DNA of 64,000 nt from Paenibacillus albidus (GTDB lineage: Bacteria > Bacillota > Bacilli > Paenibacillales > Paenibacillaceae): the NCBI RefSeq assembly GCF_014644435.1, contig NZ_BMKR01000007.1:186001-250000 (forward strand). Direction: 5' to 3'. The position numbers and the translations under genes are program-made. Shown here piece by piece: positions 52,438 to 61,849 of the stretch (position 1 is its first letter; the number at the start of each line of letters is the position of its first letter). Below the pieces are notes generated by a model. It worked only from the letters and a program-made list of their open reading frames with translations, was not told the origin of the DNA and searched no databases.

Positions 52438-52773
52438 ATGCGTGTCTTACGAAATGACGGCACCTCCATGGATGTCCTGGAGGAAGAGATATTGTATTTC
52501 TCTAATTACAAGAATACAATATTCGTCCATACACAAGAAGGCGAGTTTGTTCTCCCCACCACGCTGTCTGATCTTCTCGCTGCTTATGGAAGCATAGGAT
52601 TTGAACGGCTTGACCGCAGTAATGTCGTCAACATCAACAACATTGAGAGTTATGATTCCGAACGGAAGATCGTTTATTTTAAGGATGGGGAGAATTTCAC
52701 TACCGTCTCGGAATCGAATGAACGCCGTCTCAACAAATACTTAGCGGCTCGCCCCAAGCAGCCTCCGGAATAA
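52438..52773 (+). CDS. Stand-alone LytTR DNA-binding protein
   Basis: A 111-residue protein made almost only of a LytTR domain (EEEILYFSNYKNTIFVHT, FVLPTTLSDLL, FERLDRSNVVNINNI and a final beta strand). AgrA-type regulators have this domain after a receiver; here no receiver exists. It would bind promoters near the locus. It lies 21 bp after the AgrD-like gene and ends the operon with a strong terminator. How the signal reaches it is not evident. Confidence 0.85.
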   Translation: MRVLRNDGTSMDVLEEEILYFSNYKNTIFVHTQEGEFVLPTTLSDLLAAYGSIGFERLDRSNVVNINNIESYDSERKIVYFKDGENFTTVSESNERRLNKYLAARPKQPPE

Positions 52774-52826
52774 CAGTATTGTTCATTTTTGTCCAATACT
52801 CTGTATTCCGCCGGTTTGACCACAGT

Positions 52827-52867
52827 ACCAGCCTGATACCTTAGGGTACCAGGCTGGTTTTCTTTTT
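52827..52867 (+). terminator. Terminator of the agr-like operon
   Basis: ACCAGCCTG and CAGGCTGGT arms around a 14-base loop, followed by TTTTCTTTTT. Confidence 0.9.
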
Positions 52868-53018
52868 AAGATGACATAGGAATCGGGTATTATCCCATAA
52901 ATCCCACCATATGTAAAGAACAATTCGCAGGGTGAATGTAAGGAGACGGGCACTCTTCCAAATGGTACCATTTAAAGAAGTGATCTTTTACATTCTTAAC
53001 CACCTATGGAGGAATCCT

Positions 53019-53195
53019 ATGAATTATCAATTTCATCCTTCTCCGCGCCCCTCGTCCCTTGAATTGTTATCCAATGAGCAGTTGCTGAACATCTATGAGA
53101 TGGCGGTCGAGGCCAAGGCTTCACCCGATTTTATCGAAATCATCAAAAATGTGATGAGCGGCAGGAACCTTATAGAAACTGACAAGCCTGATTGA
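53019..53195 (+). CDS. sda: Sporulation histidine kinase inhibitor Sda
   Basis: 58 residues. After a 14-residue lead, ELLSNEQLLNIYEMAVEA and SPDFIEIIKNVM line up with the two helices of Sda (LSDELLIESYFKA, RDFIELIENEI). Sda folds as a helical hairpin that blocks the sporulation kinases KinA/KinB when DNA replication is disturbed. GGAGG lies 7 bases before the ATG at 53019 and a terminator follows. The lead is longer than in the 46-residue B. subtilis form. Confidence 0.88.
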   Translation: MNYQFHPSPRPSSLELLSNEQLLNIYEMAVEAKASPDFIEIIKNVMSGRNLIETDKPD

Positions 53196-53233
53196 TCCGG
53201 GCAGTTCCAGCTTCACTTATTTGTCCTATATAG

Positions 53234-53276
53234 ACCACCCTATCTCCGATTTCCGAGATGGGGTGGTTTTAGTTTG
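53234..53276 (+). terminator. Terminator of sda
   Basis: ACCACCCTATCTC and GAGATGGGGTGGT arms followed by TTTAGTTT. The stem can also serve the convergent gene. Confidence 0.85.
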
Positions 53277-53742
53277 GCTTTGCAATCAGTAGAATCACAC
53301 CCACCAGAAGCATCCATACAGTCATCTTAATCAGCAAACCCCCTGTAGGCGGCTTATAATGCCCTCTCTCACCGTACAGGCTGACCACCAGCAGACCTGC
53401 CAGCAGCCAGTTATTGATCATTCCAACCTGCAACTGATCCAGGGTTATCGGCGGATCACGGAGCAGGCCCAGGAGCTGCATCAAGACATTAAGCACCAAC
53501 CCGCCTCCGCTTACCCTAATGGCTATGGACCAATGTTTGCCGGTACGGGACCATTTCTTAGTCCCCAGTATCATCCAGCGAATAAGCAGCATAAGCGGGG
53601 AACACAGCAGCAGCGGAATAGTCAAAATAATCAGAATTAGTACAGGCCAGCCTGCCCTGACACAACGTTTTATCCGTAAAGAAAACCTGTTCAGCACTCG
53701 TCTTAATGGGGGACTCACCCTTATTTTGTGTGGAGTGTTCAT
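53269..53742 (-). CDS. Hypothetical membrane protein at the end of the FtsX-type operon
   Basis: 157 residues with about four hydrophobic segments, mostly basic between them (FSLRIKRCVRAGW, GTKKWSRTGKHW). I do not recognise a family. I chose the ATG at 53742 because CGGAG lies 8 bases upstream, overlapping the end of the permease gene; five bases separate the two. The position suggests an accessory subunit of the transporter or an immunity-type protein. Confidence 0.65.
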   Translation of the reverse strand: MNTPHKIRVSPPLRRVLNRFSLRIKRCVRAGWPVLILIILTIPLLLCSPLMLLIRWMILGTKKWSRTGKHWSIAIRVSGGGLVLNVLMQLLGLLRDPPITLDQLQVGMINNWLLAGLLVVSLYGERGHYKPPTGGLLIKMTVWMLLVGVILLIAKPN

Positions 53743-53747
53743 TACGA

Positions 53748-56090
53748 TTACTCCGTGATTAAAGCATACGCTGTAATCCGCTTGATTCGGCGTGACACGA
53801 ATAGCGACACAAGGTAGGCTAATCCTGTCATGGCGAAACACAAGGTAAGGACAAGCGTAGCAGGTATAATAAAATGCACATGGGTAATACCGGCATCCGC
53901 GAACAGCAGCTCCAGTATGGAATTGGTGTAGAGACTGGCCAGCACTCCACCGGCAATTATACCGGCAATGACTATGGGCGCAAAACTCAGAGCCACTTGG
54001 GTCATCAGCTGAAATGAGGTGTAGCCTGTCGCTTTTAGAATCCCCAGTTCCTTTTTACGTTTAAGAATCGTGGTTCTAATCACCAGGTAAAGAATCAGGA
54101 TGACCACCAGCACCGTGATGGCCAGGATCACAACCATCACCGAAGATACCGCTGAAGTATACGCTTCGGTGCCGCTCTTTACCGATTCATCCACATCCGT
54201 TAAAGACTGAATGACGTCTCCATACTCCGCTTTTGCAGTACGGATGAAGTTCGGGGTAGAGGCACCGTCCTTGAGATATACGTTGAGAGTCATAGCTTTG
54301 TGTCCTGGAATCAGGTGTCTTACACCTGCCAGGGTCAGAGACGCCCCATTTGTCCCCGCCTGGAACGATTGCTTCAGACCGGTGATCAGATAGGCATGGG
54401 CTGTGTTCCCGATTTCTACTTTGAGCATATCACCTATGCTTTTACCTAGCCTTACGGCCAGTCTTTCGGTGATGACGACTTCATTGTCATACTGCGGATA
54501 ACGTCCTTCATAAACCGTATGGGTCTCCAGTTTGCCATAATCATCCGAGAACTCCGTAGTCACCCGCTGCCCTTCGGCTGTCGTTGTTAGATAATCCAGA
54601 AGGTTAACCTTCTCTACACCCTCCATCTGAGCGATCTGCTGCAGAAGTTGTTCGCTGTCTTTACCGGGCTCGACCTGTATACCGACATTGGGTTTCTCGG
54701 CACCGACCATTTGGTAGAAGGCCTTTTGCTCTACTGCAATATTGTAGTACAACACTACTGAAAAGACCGAAGCAAAGGTAATCGCGGTTATAATGCTGCC
54801 GAGCATCAGATTCTGCCGACTGTTGGCCAGCATTGTTTTGCAGGCAAGCACAAGTTGAAGGCTGCCCTTGGCCTTATCCAGCGGGAGATGATTCCGCCTG
54901 AAATTATGAGTCATCAGCCCTCCCCGCAATGCCTCTGCAGGGTGAAGCTTGCGGATGCGTCTGGAGGAGAGCAGTCCCACCGCAAGCACGAGCAAGACTA
55001 CTATGCCCACACTCCCGAGATCCGTTCCAAAGTGGGCCCCATGGGTCCAGAGCAGTCCGGCCAGCGAAGAGATCACCCCGCTGAAGGCTGGCATGGCGGC
55101 ATAAGAACAAGCCACACCTGCCGTACTTCCAGCGATGGCGATCAGCAAAAATTGCAGCACAATCGAAGCCAGAATTTGTGCGCTCGTGTAGCCCATGGCC
55201 TTGAGCACACCGATGTTGACCATCTCGTCATTAATGTGATCGGTAATACGGAACTTGATAACCGTGAGTGATACCAGCACGAGGATTGCGGCAAAAGCAA
55301 CCATAATCATCGCTATAATAGTGATGATTAAAGCACTGCTGCTTTTCGCCGTCTCCAGGTCCGCTCCCCAAAAACCGGGATCAACCGACTCATTCGATAA
55401 CGGGAACTGTTTGTTGTAATCTCTTAACAAGGTGCCGGAATCGGCACTATTCTCAAAAACGGCCGACAGCAGGATACCCTCAGCCTCAGGCCCCAGTGCT
55501 GTGGACAACTGACGGTAAGCATTGTCCGGCAAATAAAACTTCAGCATGGCCATTTTGGTTGTCCCCATCAAGGTGGACTCAAAAAATCCGGCTACCGGGT
55601 ATGTATATGTTTTATTTCGATAAGTAAGGGTGAAGGGGTCTCCCTGCCGATATCCGCTTGCTTTCAGGTTATGGGGGATATAAATACCACCGCTTGTCCC
55701 CGAAGCAGTCTCTCCGCCGGATATAAGCGGAGCTATTCCTCTCACACTATCGGCATTCAGCACCGCGGTACGGATGCTGAAATCGCTTTGGTTGAGCCGG
55801 AGCATGGCTGTGGGCAGCAGTATCACCCGCTCCATTTCCGCTTCCTCCACGCCTGGATAGAAACGAATATAATCTCCGTAGGACTTCTTATAATTTGCGC
55901 TGTTCATTACAAGGCTGACATGGGCATCGTGCAGCTCCTCAGCTTTGTCTTCATAAAAACTGCTCATTCGGGTGGCAATCGCCGTCCCTATATTCAGCAG
56001 CAGAGAAGCGACACAGATCAGGACTAGCAGGGAGAAGGTGGCACTTTTCCCTTTTCTAAGGTTAGCGAGGGAGAGATGGAAAATTCTCAT
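53748..56090 (-). CDS. FtsX-like ABC transporter permease
   Basis: A 780-residue permease with an N-terminal membrane segment, a large extracellular MacB-type domain, three helices, a further pair after a linker (LHPAEALRGG), a second extracellular domain and three more helices (VLVVILILYLVIRTTILKRKKELGILKATGY). Such proteins drive mechanotransmission or peptide and lipid export. The ATG at 56090 follows the ATPase stop by one base, so both are translated together. Confidence 0.9.
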   Translation of the reverse strand: MRIFHLSLANLRKGKSATFSLLVLICVASLLLNIGTAIATRMSSFYEDKAEELHDAHVSLVMNSANYKKSYGDYIRFYPGVEEAEMERVILLPTAMLRLNQSDFSIRTAVLNADSVRGIAPLISGGETASGTSGGIYIPHNLKASGYRQGDPFTLTYRNKTYTYPVAGFFESTLMGTTKMAMLKFYLPDNAYRQLSTALGPEAEGILLSAVFENSADSGTLLRDYNKQFPLSNESVDPGFWGADLETAKSSSALIITIIAMIMVAFAAILVLVSLTVIKFRITDHINDEMVNIGVLKAMGYTSAQILASIVLQFLLIAIAGSTAGVACSYAAMPAFSGVISSLAGLLWTHGAHFGTDLGSVGIVVLLVLAVGLLSSRRIRKLHPAEALRGGLMTHNFRRNHLPLDKAKGSLQLVLACKTMLANSRQNLMLGSIITAITFASVFSVVLYYNIAVEQKAFYQMVGAEKPNVGIQVEPGKDSEQLLQQIAQMEGVEKVNLLDYLTTTAEGQRVTTEFSDDYGKLETHTVYEGRYPQYDNEVVITERLAVRLGKSIGDMLKVEIGNTAHAYLITGLKQSFQAGTNGASLTLAGVRHLIPGHKAMTLNVYLKDGASTPNFIRTAKAEYGDVIQSLTDVDESVKSGTEAYTSAVSSVMVVILAITVLVVILILYLVIRTTILKRKKELGILKATGYTSFQLMTQVALSFAPIVIAGIIAGGVLASLYTNSILELLFADAGITHVHFIIPATLVLTLCFAMTGLAYLVSLFVSRRIKRITAYALITE

Positions 56091-56091
56091 C

Positions 56092-56853
56092 TTACCACCC
56101 CATCTCAGCCAAAAATGCAGTAAGCCGTGTCTGCCGCATATCATAGTGCCGGAGATCAAACGCCTCCAGCGCCAGATCTCCGCGAATCATTCCGTCGCGC
56201 AGGTACAGGATACGGTTGCCCCTCAAGGCGGTCTTGATATCATGCGTGACCATGACAATGCTTTGACCGTTCCGGTTCATCCCGCTCATTACATCCAGCA
56301 CACTGCTGCTTGATGCCGAATTCAGTGCGCCGGTGGGCTCGTCGGCAAACACAATCCTGGGACTGTTGATCAATGCCCGTACAATTCCGGCCCGCTGTGC
56401 TTCACCGCCTGACAGCTGGGAAGGGAACTTGCCCCATGACGCCTCATCCAGTCCTACCTGAATAAGCAGTTGCTTGGCTTTGGCGGCAACAGCCTGCTTA
56501 TTCTTGTTCACCAGCAGACCGCTGGCCAGTAGATTATCCAGCACGCTCATATTGTCCAGCAAGTAAATTTGCTGGAACACAAAACCGCAGTTGTTTCTGC
56601 GGAACACGGCAAGCTGATCATTGCTCAGCCTGGAGAGATTTGTATCCTCAAAGTGGATGTCGCCGAGCGAAGGTTTGTCCATGCCGGAAAGTGCATAGAG
56701 CAAGGTTGATTTGCCTGATCCGGAGCTGCCCATGATAACGGTGAAATCGCCCTCCATCAGGCTGATGTCCAGGTTCTTCAGCACATGCTGCTGGATTCCG
56801 CCGGAAGAGAAGCTTTTGCATAATTTTTCTGTTCTAAGCAACGTCTTGCGCAT
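56092..56853 (-). CDS. ABC transporter ATP-binding protein, MacB/LolD type
   Basis: A 253-residue ATPase: Walker A GSSGSGKSTL, Q-loop in GFVFQQIYLLDNM, signature LSGGEAQRAGIVRAL, Walker B VFADEPTGALNS. The Glu after Walker B is present. It drives the FtsX-type permease encoded next. It lies 107 bp after the kinase gene, reading the same way. Confidence 0.93.
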   Translation of the reverse strand: MRKTLLRTEKLCKSFSSGGIQQHVLKNLDISLMEGDFTVIMGSSGSGKSTLLYALSGMDKPSLGDIHFEDTNLSRLSNDQLAVFRRNNCGFVFQQIYLLDNMSVLDNLLASGLLVNKNKQAVAAKAKQLLIQVGLDEASWGKFPSQLSGGEAQRAGIVRALINSPRIVFADEPTGALNSASSSSVLDVMSGMNRNGQSIVMVTHDIKTALRGNRILYLRDGMIRGDLALEAFDLRHYDMRQTRLTAFLAEMGW

Positions 56854-56960
56854 GAAAAGATCATTCCTTTATGGATAGTTTGTAAGATGGATTACCGTCC
56901 TATCATACAAAATCAATCCTTACTGAATCTTTGTCCAATCCTTAACCGTTTCTTAAATCG

Positions 56961-58220
56961 TCAAACAAGCCGGATGCGGAGCGTGACTGAAAAGCCGTCA
57001 TCCCGGTTGTGGCATTCAATTTCGCCCTGCATACTTTGCATGAGATATTTGGAAATAAACAGTCCGAGACCTGCCCCGCTGCGGCCTGCGATGTTATTGC
57101 CCCGGTAAAATTTATTGAACAACAGCGGCAGCTCGTCCGGGCTCACCCCATTTCCATAGTCCTTAATCTCGATCTGCAGATGGGAGGGTGTTATAGAAGG
57201 GGAAATATGGATAGCCGTTCCTGCATATTTGTAGGAGTTGCTCACTACATTATCGAAGACCTGCTGCAAGCGGACCACATCGGTTAAGATGAGACAGTCC
57301 GGAATGCGTTCACAGACAATTTGCCCGTCATAATTCACATTTGCGATGATTTCCTGCAGAACCCTGCTGTATTCCTCAGCAACATTTACCTTCAGCTCTT
57401 TTAATTCTTCCAGTGTCGCATGGAACATATCGGTAACCAGCAGATCAATTTGCTCTGCTTTGGAGTAGATCATGTTCAGTTGTCTGATCACTTTCTCATC
57501 GTCAGCCCGCAGCAGCAGCAATTCGCTAACGGCCTTAATGGAGGCGACCGGCGTCTTGACATCATGGCTCAGGCTGGCAACGAGTTCTTTCTTGCTGCGG
57601 TTGGCCTCATATTCACTTTGGCGCGCTGCCGCCAGCTCCTCCCGCATAATATCGAAGCTTTCGGTGAATGCGCCAAATGGATTATGGGTATCCATGCTTA
57701 ACGGAATATCCAGGTTCCCCCGGGCTACGTTCAAGGCAAAGCGCTGCAGCTTTCTAAATGGCGTCAACACGACACGATTCAAAAAGACCCCATAAAGTAC
57801 GCCGAGCACGATTAACACAGTAAAAGTAACCCATACTACTGCCATCAGCTGCTCCTTGCCCCTCTGCAATTGTGTGCTGAAATCATCGCGAAGGATCAGT
57901 TTGCCCGCAAGCTTCCCGTCCACCTGCACATCCAGAACCGGATCCCTGTGACGAATGGCCTCGTTAATGCTGACAGGCAAACCTGCTGCCGATTGATAAC
58001 GAACACTCCCACTTTGATCCAGGACGACAAACTTCTGTGTGATTCCGCTGTAATCCGCTTGCTGGGGTTGTTCCCAATGGCTCTCAACTGTCTTGAGGAG
58101 CTGGTTGGCCATCACCATATCCACATCCGTATTCACCGGGGTTTGAATCGTCCGCACCGACAGCAAGATGCCTGTAATCAATACAACCAGCATCGTCAAA
58201 AGCATCGCTTTGGCTTTCAT
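56961..58220 (-). CDS. Sensor histidine kinase (two membrane segments)
   Basis: A 419-residue kinase: an N-terminal helix, an extracellular part of about 110 residues, a second helix (VWVTFTVLIVLGVLYGVFL), a HAMP linker, a dimerisation domain with the phospho-acceptor His in SLSHDVKTPVASI, and an HATPase domain (NVVSNSYKYA, DYGNGVSPDE, GAGLGLFIS). The ATG at 58220 overlaps the regulator stop (ATGA). With the regulator it probably controls the ABC genes downstream. Confidence 0.92.
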   Translation of the reverse strand: MKAKAMLLTMLVVLITGILLSVRTIQTPVNTDVDMVMANQLLKTVESHWEQPQQADYSGITQKFVVLDQSGSVRYQSAAGLPVSINEAIRHRDPVLDVQVDGKLAGKLILRDDFSTQLQRGKEQLMAVVWVTFTVLIVLGVLYGVFLNRVVLTPFRKLQRFALNVARGNLDIPLSMDTHNPFGAFTESFDIMREELAAARQSEYEANRSKKELVASLSHDVKTPVASIKAVSELLLLRADDEKVIRQLNMIYSKAEQIDLLVTDMFHATLEELKELKVNVAEEYSRVLQEIIANVNYDGQIVCERIPDCLILTDVVRLQQVFDNVVSNSYKYAGTAIHISPSITPSHLQIEIKDYGNGVSPDELPLLFNKFYRGNNIAGRSGAGLGLFISKYLMQSMQGEIECHNRDDGFSVTLRIRLV

Positions 58221-58900
58221 CGCCTGCCATCCTCCAGCACGTATCCGGTCCCCCACACCGTTTTGATAAGTTGTGGATTATTGGGATCGGCTTCGATTTT
58301 CTCGCGCAAATGACGGATATGGACGTTCAGGGTCCCATCTCCGGTAAACGAGTCGCCCCACACTTTGGAGAACAGCTCTTCTTTGGGAACTACCCTGTTT
58401 TTTTGCTGTGCCAAATACACAAGCAGCTTATATTCCAGTGTCTTGAACTTTGTTTCTACGCCATTCACCCGAACACGGGACAACCTGCAATCGATCTCTA
58501 CCCCGCCGAACTCCAGCATGTCCTCTTGACTATGGTTGCCATATCTTTTGAGAACAGCTTTAACCTTGGCCAGCAATATGCGGAGTGTATATGGTTTCTG
58601 GATATAATCGTCACCGCCGATATTGAGGGCAATCAGCACATCGTCTTCGCTGGAACGGGCACTGATGAACAGGATCGGGATCTGCGTGGTTTTCCGCAAT
58701 TTTTTACACAGTTCGAAACCCGAGGTCTGGCCCAGATTAATATCCAAGAGGATTAAGGACACTTCATGCTCCTGTAAAAAAAGCTCACAAGCCTCCGCAC
58801 TCGTCACATATGCCGATTTGACTTCAAACAGATTAAAATACTCACAGGTGGATTCCGCCAGAACCACCTCATCATCCACAATCAAACATTCATAATTCAT
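58217..58900 (-). CDS. OmpR/PhoB family response regulator
   Basis: A 227-residue regulator: receiver domain with CLIVDDEVVL, phospho-acceptor Asp in LILLDINLG and Lys in YIQKPYTLR, then a winged-helix DNA-binding domain (LNVHIRHLREKIE, IKTVWGTGYVLE). I chose the ATG at 58900; GGAGAG lies 8 bases upstream. First gene of the set regulator-kinase-ATPase-permease-membrane protein. Confidence 0.93.
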   Translation of the reverse strand: MNYECLIVDDEVVLAESTCEYFNLFEVKSAYVTSAEACELFLQEHEVSLILLDINLGQTSGFELCKKLRKTTQIPILFISARSSEDDVLIALNIGGDDYIQKPYTLRILLAKVKAVLKRYGNHSQEDMLEFGGVEIDCRLSRVRVNGVETKFKTLEYKLLVYLAQQKNRVVPKEELFSKVWGDSFTGDGTLNVHIRHLREKIEADPNNPQLIKTVWGTGYVLEDGRR

Positions 58901-59039
58901 TAGCATGACTCTCCGTTATCCTCAGAATTGATGTACTGCCTTCCATTCCCTAAGATACCATGAAAAAGAAGCTCCGGGGTAAACAAAAAGACAGGCCGCA
59001 GGCGGCTCTGTCTCATGGTATGATCTCCTGATATGGAGG

Positions 59040-59348
59040 TTATTCAATAATTTCTGTTTTAAATACATTCTCCAGCTTGCCGCCGAGTCTTTTTTTGAGC
59101 GGGACTTTGATGTCTCGGCCCAATTCCTTAAAGAAAGTGTCCGCATCGCATTTTACGTTCTGAGCGGTAGCTGTGATGACCCCGTCTCCGACAATATTCT
59201 GGTTCACGTCCAGCGGAACATCCACTTCGATATCGTATTTTTTGGTCAAAGTCTTAATGTAACGGGCGAAAATCTCCAGCAGTTCCTCGTTGTTAAAGTT
59301 CTCAATCGCGGCTTTCCCTTTGCTGGTAAATTTCATGTTAATCTTCAT
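59040..59348 (-). CDS. Hypothetical protein, 102 residues
   Basis: Mixed alpha/beta composition (MKINMKFTSKGKAAIENF, IEVDVPLDVNQNIVGDGVI), no signal or membrane segment. I do not recognise it. AAAGGGGAACC precedes the start. It is read leftward after the XRE regulator, with a 114-bp gap. Confidence 0.6.
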   Translation of the reverse strand: MKINMKFTSKGKAAIENFNNEELLEIFARYIKTLTKKYDIEVDVPLDVNQNIVGDGVITATAQNVKCDADTFFKELGRDIKVPLKKRLGGKLENVFKTEIIE

Positions 59349-59462
59349 CGTTAGGTTCCCCTTTTCTGTCTAACCATTTTATTGTTTTATGGATCAAGAT
59401 GAATAGATGGCTGCAAGAAGGGCAACATTATTCATTTTGGAGATAACCGCTGTGATAAAGCA

Positions 59463-60122
59463 TTATTTGTAGACCCCTTTTACTTGCTGCACTTTGAATT
59501 GGGCAAATTCCTTCAAACCCTGGATCACAAACTCCTGATCCTCTTCCTTCAGCTCATAAATGGATTCCCGAAGCCATTCGCCAAACATAAAAGCCTGCCG
59601 GCCCCGGCGGGGCTGTTTTCTTAACGAGTCCAGACTTCCCTCGAACTTATCGTTCAGACAATCGTTAAGATTATATTTCTCAATCTTCTCAATTACCATT
59701 CCTGCCCCATATTCCGTTTCATATACGATCACCTCGTTGGAATCAAAAGAAACATAGGAGGTTTCTTTGCCTTCCTTGGCCCGGAACTCCTTGAGCTTGT
59801 TAAAGGCTTTCTCATAAATGTAATCCTGGGACTGGTTATGCTGCGGCAGTTGATACCCTTGCTTTAAGGTCTTGATGTATTCAATATCCGGCATATAATC
59901 CGCCAGGTGATACATCCGGTTCTTGAGGTCTGTGCCTAAGGCATCAATAATTTTATCCAGATTATCTTTAAGCGGGATACTTTCTCCCCGTTCGATTTTG
60001 CTAAGCTGCGAATAACTGATGCCGCTTTTCTCTTCCAGGCCTCTCAAGGTTAATCCTCTGGCTTTTCTGATGTGCCGTATGAAGTTCCCCAGCTCATCCG
60101 GATCGTTCTCAAAATCATTCAT
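59463..60122 (-). CDS. XRE family transcriptional regulator
   Basis: A 219-residue protein with an N-terminal XRE helix-turn-helix (GNFIRHIRKARGLTLRGLEE, GISYSQLSKIERGES) and a C-terminal part without a recognisable enzyme or sensor domain (EYGAGMVIEKIEKYNLND). I chose the ATG at 60122 because GAGGTG lies 6 bases upstream. Targets are unknown; the hypothetical gene downstream is the nearest candidate. Confidence 0.82.
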   Translation of the reverse strand: MNDFENDPDELGNFIRHIRKARGLTLRGLEEKSGISYSQLSKIERGESIPLKDNLDKIIDALGTDLKNRMYHLADYMPDIEYIKTLKQGYQLPQHNQSQDYIYEKAFNKLKEFRAKEGKETSYVSFDSNEVIVYETEYGAGMVIEKIEKYNLNDCLNDKFEGSLDSLRKQPRRGRQAFMFGEWLRESIYELKEEDQEFVIQGLKEFAQFKVQQVKGVYK

Positions 60123-60343
60123 AGGAGTCACCTCTCTACTATCATAACACAACACAACAATTTGTGTTTCATAATAACAATTAATACCTGCAATTTTTAT
60201 CTTTGTACATTAAAGACCAGACTAAAAATGTGGGCAGTTCGAATCATCCCGCAACATTGAGCCTTTTTTCACTTGCTTCCGGCATATCTAAGTAATTACA
60301 ATAAGAACAGATAATACCCCATAAAATGGAAGAAGGATTACGT

Positions 60344-61171
60344 ATGATGAGCAACATCAAAAAGATATCCCGCATTCTGACACCCCTCATGGCTTTGTCC
60401 ATGCTGGCGGGATGCGGAAATAGCGAACCCACCGGCACTGCAGAAGCCACACAGCAACCGGCCGCCGCAGTAAGCGCCCAGCATGCACATTGGTCCTATG
60501 AAGGGGAGACCTCTCCCGAGCACTGGGCGGAACTGGATCAGCTGTTCACTACCTGCAAAGTCGGTACGGCACAGTCTCCGATTAACATCACTCACGAGAA
60601 GGTAAAAGAAGATCCCGGCCTCTCCCCTATCCAAACGAAATATTTCCCTTCCCGGGTGTCCATGGTGAACAATGGCCATACGATTCAGGTCAATCTGAAG
60701 AATCCGGACAATCAAATCACCATTGAAGGAACAAGCTACACTCTGCAGCAGTTTCATTTCCACTTGCCCAGCGAACATCAGATCGATGGCAACAATGCCG
60801 AGATGGAGCTTCATTTTGTACATAAAAGTGAAGACGGAAAAATTGCCGTTCTGGGGGCTCTCATCACTGCAGGTGCGGAAAATACCGAGTTGAACAAGCT
60901 GTGGTCGGTGCTTCCGGCAGAGGAGAGTGAACAAGAGGTAGAACTGGATGGGATGTTTGATCTGAACCAGCTGCTTCCCGCCGATATGGATTCCTTCCGC
61001 TACCAGGGTTCACTGACAACCCCACCGTGTACAGAAGGCGTGCAGTGGGTCGTTCTGGAACATCCGGTTCAGTGGTCCGAGGCGCAGGTCGGCAAGTTTG
61101 AGGCCATTTTCCCGCATGACAACCGTCCTGTACAGTCGCTTGGAGCCCGGGAAGTCGAATCCGATCATTAG
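60344..61171 (+). CDS. Alpha-carbonic anhydrase, lipoprotein form
   Basis: A 275-residue enzyme. It has a lipoprotein signal (LAGC, Cys24), a short linker, then the alpha-class fold: AQSPINI, NNGHTIQV, zinc ligands His138, His140 (QFHFHLPSEH) and His157 (ELHFVH), and the SLTTPPCTEGV active-site strand. The 17-residue gap from His140 to His157 is that of bacterial alpha enzymes. It interconverts CO2 and bicarbonate at the cell surface. The start at 60344 has AAGGA 6 bases upstream. A terminator follows. Confidence 0.94.
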   Translation: MMSNIKKISRILTPLMALSMLAGCGNSEPTGTAEATQQPAAAVSAQHAHWSYEGETSPEHWAELDQLFTTCKVGTAQSPINITHEKVKEDPGLSPIQTKYFPSRVSMVNNGHTIQVNLKNPDNQITIEGTSYTLQQFHFHLPSEHQIDGNNAEMELHFVHKSEDGKIAVLGALITAGAENTELNKLWSVLPAEESEQEVELDGMFDLNQLLPADMDSFRYQGSLTTPPCTEGVQWVVLEHPVQWSEAQVGKFEAIFPHDNRPVQSLGAREVESDH

Positions 61172-61200
61172 TCTATCATAAGCCTTCATAAATTAAAGCT

Positions 61201-61240
61201 AAAAAGGCAGGCCTCAGTAATTCCGAGGACCTGCCTTTTA
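61201..61240. terminator. Bidirectional terminator
   Basis: AAAAGGCAGGCCTC and GAGGACCTGCCTTTT arms, with T runs on both strands, between the convergent carbonic anhydrase and coat F-like genes. Confidence 0.9.
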
Positions 61241-61282
61241 AAGTGCGGACATCTGTATGCAGGGGCAGGGCCGAAAGCCGGC

Positions 61283-61849
61283 TTAACTATACAACTGCCC
61301 GGGCTGATGTTCGGGAACCGGCTGATAGATCTGTTGCATGGCTTGCAACGCTTCGGGAGAAGCGTAAGTAACCGGATACTCGCCTTTGCGCGCCATATAA
61401 CTCCAGACCTCATAGGCTTGATGGGAACACATTTGAAACGCACTTTCCAAAAAAGAGCGCAGCTGGGGTGTACTGCATTCAAACGCAGACCAGGCATATT
61501 CACGGCCGGCTCTTTTCAGCGTCAATAAGTAGGAAGTGGCAATCGCCCGGTCATTCAGCTGCTGCAGCTTAACCTGAGGCTCAATCGGCGGATAATGGGC
61601 GGCTGGTGCAGCCACTGCCGTGTTCATCTGCATGGCGGGAACATTCAAAGTGTCGGGAGAGTAGGAGCGGTTCGCAAATTCCACCTTCATGTTATAATCC
61701 TGAACGTGCACAGCATAGTGGCGCTCAATCATATTTTTCAGCTCTACATCGCTTGCTTGATTCAGGAACAAAGCCATGCTTTGTATAGAGTTGGTACAGC
61801 TAAGCAGCAGCTCATTAAGCTCATGGGCTTCATGCGATCCAAGAGGCAT
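61283..61849 (-). CDS. Coat F domain spore coat-like protein
   Basis: A 188-residue, helix-rich protein with the coat F pattern: an N-terminal helix pair (HELNELLLSCTNSIQSMALF), a Pro/Ala-rich middle and a C-terminal helix pair (DRAIATSYLLTLKRAGREYAW, FLESAFQMCSHQAYEVW). Members are found in the spore coat or as small cytosolic helical bundles. I chose the ATG at 61849 because AAGGAG lies 7 bases upstream. Spore coat location is known for relatives, not shown here. Confidence 0.8.
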   Translation of the reverse strand: MPLGSHEAHELNELLLSCTNSIQSMALFLNQASDVELKNMIERHYAVHVQDYNMKVEFANRSYSPDTLNVPAMQMNTAVAAPAAHYPPIEPQVKLQQLNDRAIATSYLLTLKRAGREYAWSAFECSTPQLRSFLESAFQMCSHQAYEVWSYMARKGEYPVTYASPEALQAMQQIYQPVPEHQPGQLYS

